Shown piece by piece: positions 7,127 through 11,015 of a stretch of 11,015 nucleotides of DNA. The first letter of the stretch is position 1. Every line of letters begins with the position of its first letter. This stretch comes from Gammaproteobacteria bacterium UBA2955. Lineage in GTDB: Bacteria; Pseudomonadota; Gammaproteobacteria; Pseudomonadales; Azotimanducaceae. The stretch covers positions 9,605 to 20,619 of the forward strand of contig DEBN01000103.1 of assembly GCA_002348825.1 (NCBI GenBank), given 5' to 3'. Below the pieces are notes generated by a model that saw only the letters and a program-made list of their open reading frames with translations, did no database searches and was not told the origin of the DNA. The position numbers and the translations under genes are program-made.

Positions 7127-10100
7127 GACTGAAGCAGATCAAATTGGCTGGTTTTAAGTCGTTCGTAGATGCAACCACCGTGAGCTTGCCTGGAAACCGC
7201 TGTGCGGTTGTTGGCCCCAATGGTTGCGGTAAATCAAATATCATCGACGCCGTACGCTGGGTTATGGGGGAGAGTTCGGCAAAGCAATTGCGTGGTGAAA
7301 ACCTCACCGACGTTATCTTTAATGGCTCGACAACGCGCAAGCCAAACTCAGCTGCGAGTATAGAACTCATCTTCGATAACTCCGATGGTCGGATCGGCGG
7401 CGAATTCTCGTCTTATGCGGATATTGCGATACGTCGCGAGGTCAGTCGCGACGGTCAGTCTAATTATCTGCTGAACGGTAATCGTTGCCGGCGTCGAGAT
7501 ATCCAAGACATCTTTCTTGGTACCGGATTTGGTCCGCGCAGTTATTCGATCATTGAACAGGGCATGATCTCTCAGTTGGTCGAAGCCAAACCCGAAGAGC
7601 TCAGGGTTTATCTGGAGGAGGCGGCGGGGATCTCCAAATACAAAGAGCGTCGCCGGGAGACCGAAAATCGCATCAAGCACACGCGAGAAAATTTAGAGCG
7701 CATAAACGATATACGTGAAGAACTGGGTCGCCAACTGGATCGCTTGCAACGCCAAGCGCAAGCGGCGGAGCGCTATCGAGAGCTGAAGACGCAAGAGTCT
7801 TTGCTGAGCGCGCAGTTCCTTACCCTGCGATACAACGGTTTTGCCGAAACGCTGCAAACTACCCAGCAAACCATCACTGAGCTTGAGCTGGCGTTGGAAA
7901 AAACACTGGCGCAGCAGCGGCACGTAGATGCGTCCATCGAGGAACAACGTCAGCAGGCGGCCGATCAGTCTGAGCAGGCAAATGCGATCCAACAGCAGTT
8001 CTACCAGCTAGGAACAGAAATCGCGCGGATTGAGGAAACCCTACAATTCAACCAACAACGTTCGCAGCAGTTGCAAGAGGATTTGCGGGGTGCAGAGCAA
8101 CGGCAGACGGAAACCCAGCAGCAGGTGGCGATGGACGAGCAACAAATTGCCGAGATGCAGCAGCAGCTGGCGGAACTCGATCCGGGTTTGCAAAAGACCC
8201 AGGCAGCCGATACCCAAGCGCAGCAAACTCTGACTGCAAAAGAAGCTCAGGCCAACGAGGTGCAGCAGCGGTGGGATCGGTTCTTGGCGGTTGCTGCGGA
8301 GAATCAGCGAGAAATCGAAGCTCAGGTCTCGCGTTTAGAATATCTGCAGCAGTTACTGCAGCGGCTGCGAAATCTGCGACAACGTAATGAGGATGCAGTT
8401 CAGCAAGTGGGTGAGCAGCCTCAGGAAGGCGGTCAACTCGTCGAACAGCTGGCGCTGCAGATTACCGATCTGGAGAGTGCAGACCGTTCACTGACTCAGC
8501 GTATTGAGGAATGCTTAGACAAACTGTCGCTTGCCCGCGAGCAGGTTGTCGCGCGTGAGCGGGCTCTAGAAACAGCGCGTGGGCAGGTCCAGGAATTGCG
8601 CCATCAATTGGCAGGGCTTCAGGCAGCCCAAGATGCAGCGCTTGGCCAAGACGTTCTGGAGGCAGAGTCTTGGATAGAAGCTCAAGGTCTGGGGCAAGCT
8701 CGCCGGGTTGGCGAGCATTTGGCAGTGGTGCCGGGATGGGAGCGTGCTATCGAGGCGGTGCTGGGGCGCTTTTTGCGAGCGATACAGGTCGATAGCCTAG
8801 AGGACCATGCGGATGCGCTGGTGAATTTAGCCGAAGGTGATGTGGCATTAGTCGAATATCGAGACAACCTCGATCAGAAGTCGCCCAGAAACGCCCAATT
8901 TGATTTGCCGACGGCCGCTTCATTGGTTCGCTCTGAAGCGGTTGCGGCTGGATCTTTGCTGTTTGGTGTATATGCAGCGCAGTCCATAGAGGTGGCCTTG
9001 GCCAACCGCAGTGCCTTGAGTTCGGGTCAGAGCATTATTACTCGAGAGGGTTTGTGGGTAGGCAGTGACTGGATGCGAGTACTGCATGAAGGTGACCAAA
9101 GTCAGGGCATCATCGAGCGCGCGCAAGCCATCGAGCAACTGCTGCTTCAGGTCGAAGACGCTGAGCAAGATCTGGCGTTATTGCTGCAGCGTCTACAGGA
9201 GCAACGTACGCAGATCGAACAACTTGAGGCGCAGCGTGAAGCGTTGCAGCTGGAGTCTAATAGCCTTACCCAAAACCTTAGTGAGCGCCGTACCGACCAC
9301 GGCGTCCGCCAAGTCAAGCTCGAAGAGGCCGAGGCACGCAAGGCACAGCTGCAGCGAGATACAGAACAACTGAGTGAGCAAATAAGTGAAGAGCAGGGGC
9401 GTTTGGGAGCGACTCAGCAGCGGTTGCAAGAGGTTCAAGCGATTGCGCAAGAACACGATGGTCAGCGCCAGGCATTGGCCGCCGAGCGCGAACAGGCACA
9501 TGCACAGGTGCAGCAAAGTCGTGCGGCTGCAGCCGACACTCGCGACCAATTTCACCAGCTCAATGTGCGTTATCAGGCGGTGCAGTCTCAACTTAAAGTA
9601 AGTCTTACTGCGCGTGAGCGTCTATTAAACCAGCAACAAGACTTACAGCAGCAGCTCGAACATGTGCGCCAGAGTATTGCGCAGGCGCAACAGCCACAGC
9701 CGCAGTTGCAGCAGCAGTTAACCGAAAAGTTAGCGGCGCGGGTGGATGTTGAGGCACAGTTAAAAGTTATCCGTGGCACGCTCGCTGGTATCGAAGAAGA
9801 TATTCACAACCAGCAGGCTGGGCGTGAACAGATCGAAGCTCAGGTTGAACAGGTGCGTAGTGGCTTGGAACAAGCACGGGTGGAGCGACAGGGAATTGCG
9901 GTGCAAGAGGCCAATGTGCTTGAACAGTTTCAGAGTACGGGCCATGACTTGGCAGAGGTGCAAGCGGCTATGCCTGACGAAGCCACCGAGCAGAGTTGGG
10001 CCGATGAGTTGGAGCGGATGAGTCGTCGTATCCAGCGCTTGGGCGCGATTAATCTGGCGGCGATCGAAGAATACGATCAGGAGTCGGAGCGCAAACAGTA

Positions 10101-10653
10101 CTTGGATTCTCAGGCCGAAGATTTAGAGCTTGCTATGCAAACCTTGTTAGACGCCATCGCGAAAATAGATCGGGAAACCCGCAGCCGCTTTAAAGACACC
10201 TTCGAAGCGGTCAACGTTAAGCTTTCTGAACTTTTTCCCAAAGTGTTCGGTGGCGGTCATGCGTATCTAGAGCTTACCGGGGATGACATGCTCGACACGG
10301 GCGTGTCGTTGATGGCGCAACCGCCAGGAAAACGTAACTCCAGCGTGCATTTGTTGTCGGGCGGGGAAAAAGCAATGACAGCGGTTGCGCTGATCTTTTC
10401 AATTTTCCATCTTAACCCGAGCCCAGTTTGTTTATTAGACGAGGTGGATGCCCCGTTGGACGATATAAATGTCACTCGTTTTGCGGGCTTGATCAAGGAG
10501 ATGTCGGAAAATGTGCAGTTCTTGGTGATCACGCACAATAAGATAACCATGGAAATGGCGGATTACCTGATGGGCGTGACCATGCAGGAAGCCGGGGTGT
10601 CAAGATTAGTGTCCGTCGATGTGGAAGCCGCCGCAGCTCTAGCGATTTTGTGA
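7123..10653 (+). CDS. smc: Smc, chromosome condensation ATPase
   Basis: Structural maintenance of chromosomes protein. It dimerises through its hinge and acts with ScpA/ScpB (not in this window) to organise and segregate the nucleoid. The 1176 residues are the usual bacterial length. The N-terminal head has Walker A GPNGCGKS (31-38), a Q-loop (IEQG, Q147) and the conserved [15 protein letters not shown] (165-179). Coiled coil runs from about 180 to 515, the hinge from about 518 to 662 ([14 protein letters not shown]), and the return coil to about 1000. [12 protein letters not shown] is at 973-984. The C-terminal head has LSGGE (1078-1082), Walker B VCLLDE with E1107, the D-loop region DAPLDD (1109-1114) and switch H1138. 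The coils are unusually Gln-rich. All ATPase residues are intact. The frame is continuous with no sign of breakage. Confidence 0.98.
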   Translation: MRLKQIKLAGFKSFVDATTVSLPGNRCAVVGPNGCGKSNIIDAVRWVMGESSAKQLRGENLTDVIFNGSTTRKPNSAASIELIFDNSDGRIGGEFSSYADIAIRREVSRDGQSNYLLNGNRCRRRDIQDIFLGTGFGPRSYSIIEQGMISQLVEAKPEELRVYLEEAAGISKYKERRRETENRIKHTRENLERINDIREELGRQLDRLQRQAQAAERYRELKTQESLLSAQFLTLRYNGFAETLQTTQQTITELELALEKTLAQQRHVDASIEEQRQQAADQSEQANAIQQQFYQLGTEIARIEETLQFNQQRSQQLQEDLRGAEQRQTETQQQVAMDEQQIAEMQQQLAELDPGLQKTQAADTQAQQTLTAKEAQANEVQQRWDRFLAVAAENQREIEAQVSRLEYLQQLLQRLRNLRQRNEDAVQQVGEQPQEGGQLVEQLALQITDLESADRSLTQRIEECLDKLSLAREQVVARERALETARGQVQELRHQLAGLQAAQDAALGQDVLEAESWIEAQGLGQARRVGEHLAVVPGWERAIEAVLGRFLRAIQVDSLEDHADALVNLAEGDVALVEYRDNLDQKSPRNAQFDLPTAASLVRSEAVAAGSLLFGVYAAQSIEVALANRSALSSGQSIITREGLWVGSDWMRVLHEGDQSQGIIERAQAIEQLLLQVEDAEQDLALLLQRLQEQRTQIEQLEAQREALQLESNSLTQNLSERRTDHGVRQVKLEEAEARKAQLQRDTEQLSEQISEEQGRLGATQQRLQEVQAIAQEHDGQRQALAAEREQAHAQVQQSRAAAADTRDQFHQLNVRYQAVQSQLKVSLTARERLLNQQQDLQQQLEHVRQSIAQAQQPQPQLQQQLTEKLAARVDVEAQLKVIRGTLAGIEEDIHNQQAGREQIEAQVEQVRSGLEQARVERQGIAVQEANVLEQFQSTGHDLAEVQAAMPDEATEQSWADELERMSRRIQRLGAINLAAIEEYDQESERKQYLDSQAEDLELAMQTLLDAIAKIDRETRSRFKDTFEAVNVKLSELFPKVFGGGHAYLELTGDDMLDTGVSLMAQPPGKRNSSVHLLSGGEKAMTAVALIFSIFHLNPSPVCLLDEVDAPLDDINVTRFAGLIKEMSENVQFLVITHNKITMEMADYLMGVTMQEAGVSRLVSVDVEAAAALAIL

Positions 10654-10773
10654 CGGGCCCGGGTTGAAATTAGGCGGTGCGGAGAGGCGATCGTATGATG
10701 GCTAACTGTTGAGGTATAGACGTAACTCGATGCGTAACTTTGCTGAAGATGGCCGGCAAAGGGGGATCATAGG
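10654..10773 (+). promoter_or_regulatory. smc-zipA intergenic region, possible regulatory site
   Basis: This 120-base gap begins with a GC palindrome CGGGCCCG (10654-10661) that has no T-run and is not a convincing terminator. TATGAT (10694-10699) resembles a -10 box, but the TTGAAA at 10664-10669 is 24 bases upstream, too far for a standard promoter. TAACT occurs three times (10703, 10723, 10735), the last two within a CGTAACT direct repeat of 12-base period. No promoter or operator can be called with confidence. Confidence 0.2.
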
Positions 10774-10783
10774 TTGGACATAA
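10730..10783 (+). other. Candidate upstream mini-ORF overlapping the zipA start
   Basis: A 17-codon frame ([17 protein letters not shown]) starts at ATG 10730 and ends with a TAA at 10781-10783, overlapping the first 10 bases of zipA. The zipA ribosome binding site lies inside it. Its own ribosome binding site is poor (GAGGT at 10711-10715, 14 bases away). It may influence zipA translation, or may be coincidental. Confidence 0.2.
10758..10766 (+). promoter_or_regulatory. Ribosome binding site deciding the zipA TTG start
   Basis: AAAGGGGGA lies 7 bases before the TTG at 10774. A TGA at 10744-10746 closes the frame upstream, and no ATG or GTG lies between it and the TTG, so the TTG with this strong site is the only sensible start. 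Confidence 0.75.
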
Positions 10784-11015
10784 AAGAAATCATTTTATTT
10801 GGCGGTGGGCTGCTTTTGGTTGCGGTGATTGGGCACGGGATTTGGGTTGCGCAACGCGCGCGGCGCAACCAGCTGAGAATGGATATTTCACCTAAAAATT
10901 TCCGCGATGGAGACCAAGAAGCCGTGGCAGAAGAGCCGGTAGTACGCGGCGAGTTACCCAACGGCGGCGCTCGTATCGTAAGCGTGGTCGACGCGCTCGA
11001 GCCTCGGCAAGACAG
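10774..11015 (+). CDS. zipA: ZipA, cell division protein (N-terminal part, cut by window end)
   Basis: Inner-membrane divisome protein that tethers and bundles FtsZ at midcell in gammaproteobacteria. Only the first 80 codons are present. They begin (M)[11 protein letters not shown] and form one membrane segment at about residues 5-26, followed directly by basic residues (QRARRNQLR). This fits the ZipA topology of a short N-terminus outside and a long cytoplasmic linker. ELPNGGAR at 60-67 is a linker motif I recall from marine gammaproteobacterial ZipA proteins. The C-terminal FtsZ-binding domain would lie beyond the window. The position directly after smc is the usual smc-zipA arrangement. 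The start is a TTG, fixed by an upstream in-frame stop and a strong ribosome binding site. Identification rests on topology, the motif and context. Confidence 0.87.
   Translation, partial: MDIKEIILFGGGLLLVAVIGHGIWVAQRARRNQLRMDISPKNFRDGDQEAVAEEPVVRGELPNGGARIVSVVDALEPRQD

Noticed and set aside
8041..8280. CAG-rich stretch considered as a tandem repeat or mobile insertion in smc
   Set aside because: The repeats are imperfect, follow heptad-like coiled-coil protein sequence, and have no terminal repeats or target duplication. This is protein-level composition bias.
9193..9591. A 132-codon minus-strand frame opposite smc
   Set aside because: It is Leu-, Arg- and Cys-rich with no domain. The CAG/CTG-rich coiled-coil codons keep the opposite strand open by composition alone.
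10654..10663. GC-rich palindrome after the smc stop, considered as a terminator
   Set aside because: CGGGCCCG has no loop and no U-tract, and the following bases are GTTGAAATTAGG.

Overview
The window looks like a stretch of gammaproteobacterial chromosome. All recognised genes lie on the + strand, and spacing is very tight. It carries a complete System I cytochrome c maturation operon (ccmA to ccmI), followed by smc (chromosome condensation) and the 5' end of zipA (divisome anchor). zipA is essentially a gammaproteobacterial gene, and smc-zipA is a familiar pair there. CcmH and CcmI are separate proteins, as in Pseudomonas, rather than fused as in the E. coli CcmH. I cannot name the genus. 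I see no mobile element, tRNA, rRNA, CRISPR array or phage gene, and no stretch over 300 bases lacks a gene.

Positions 1-5797 hold ccmA, ccmB, ccmC, ccmD, ccmE, ccmF, ccmG and ccmH, and ccmI runs from 5787 to 6965. CcmA and CcmB are the ATPase and permease of the CcmABCD complex. CcmC, helped by the small CcmD, loads heme onto the chaperone CcmE, and CcmAB then drives release of holo-CcmE. CcmF, with CcmH and CcmI, forms the heme lyase. CcmG and CcmH are the periplasmic thiol proteins that reduce the CXXCH cysteines of apocytochrome c, and CcmI captures the apocytochrome. Every hallmark catalytic or heme-binding residue I looked for is present, so the pathway appears functional.

Five of the eight ccm junctions are 4-base ATGA stop/start overlaps (A/B, D/E, E/F, F/G, G/H) and H/I overlaps by 11 bases. 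The B/C gap of 43 bases is spanned exactly by a 16-codon mini-ORF with 4-base overlaps at both ends. The C/D gap is 11 bases. No transcription terminator is evident inside the operon.

A 157-base gap (6966-7122) separates ccmI from smc, which encodes a full-length Smc ATPase of 1176 residues (7123-10653). A 120-base gap follows, then zipA starts at a TTG at 10774 and runs off the window end. Both gaps contain short ORFs that overlap the next start codon. These could be coupling or leader devices, or chance.

Overall this is conserved housekeeping DNA. I found no convincing undescribed system. The most interesting details are the mini-ORFs at the junctions and the unusual linkage of the ccm operon to smc-zipA.
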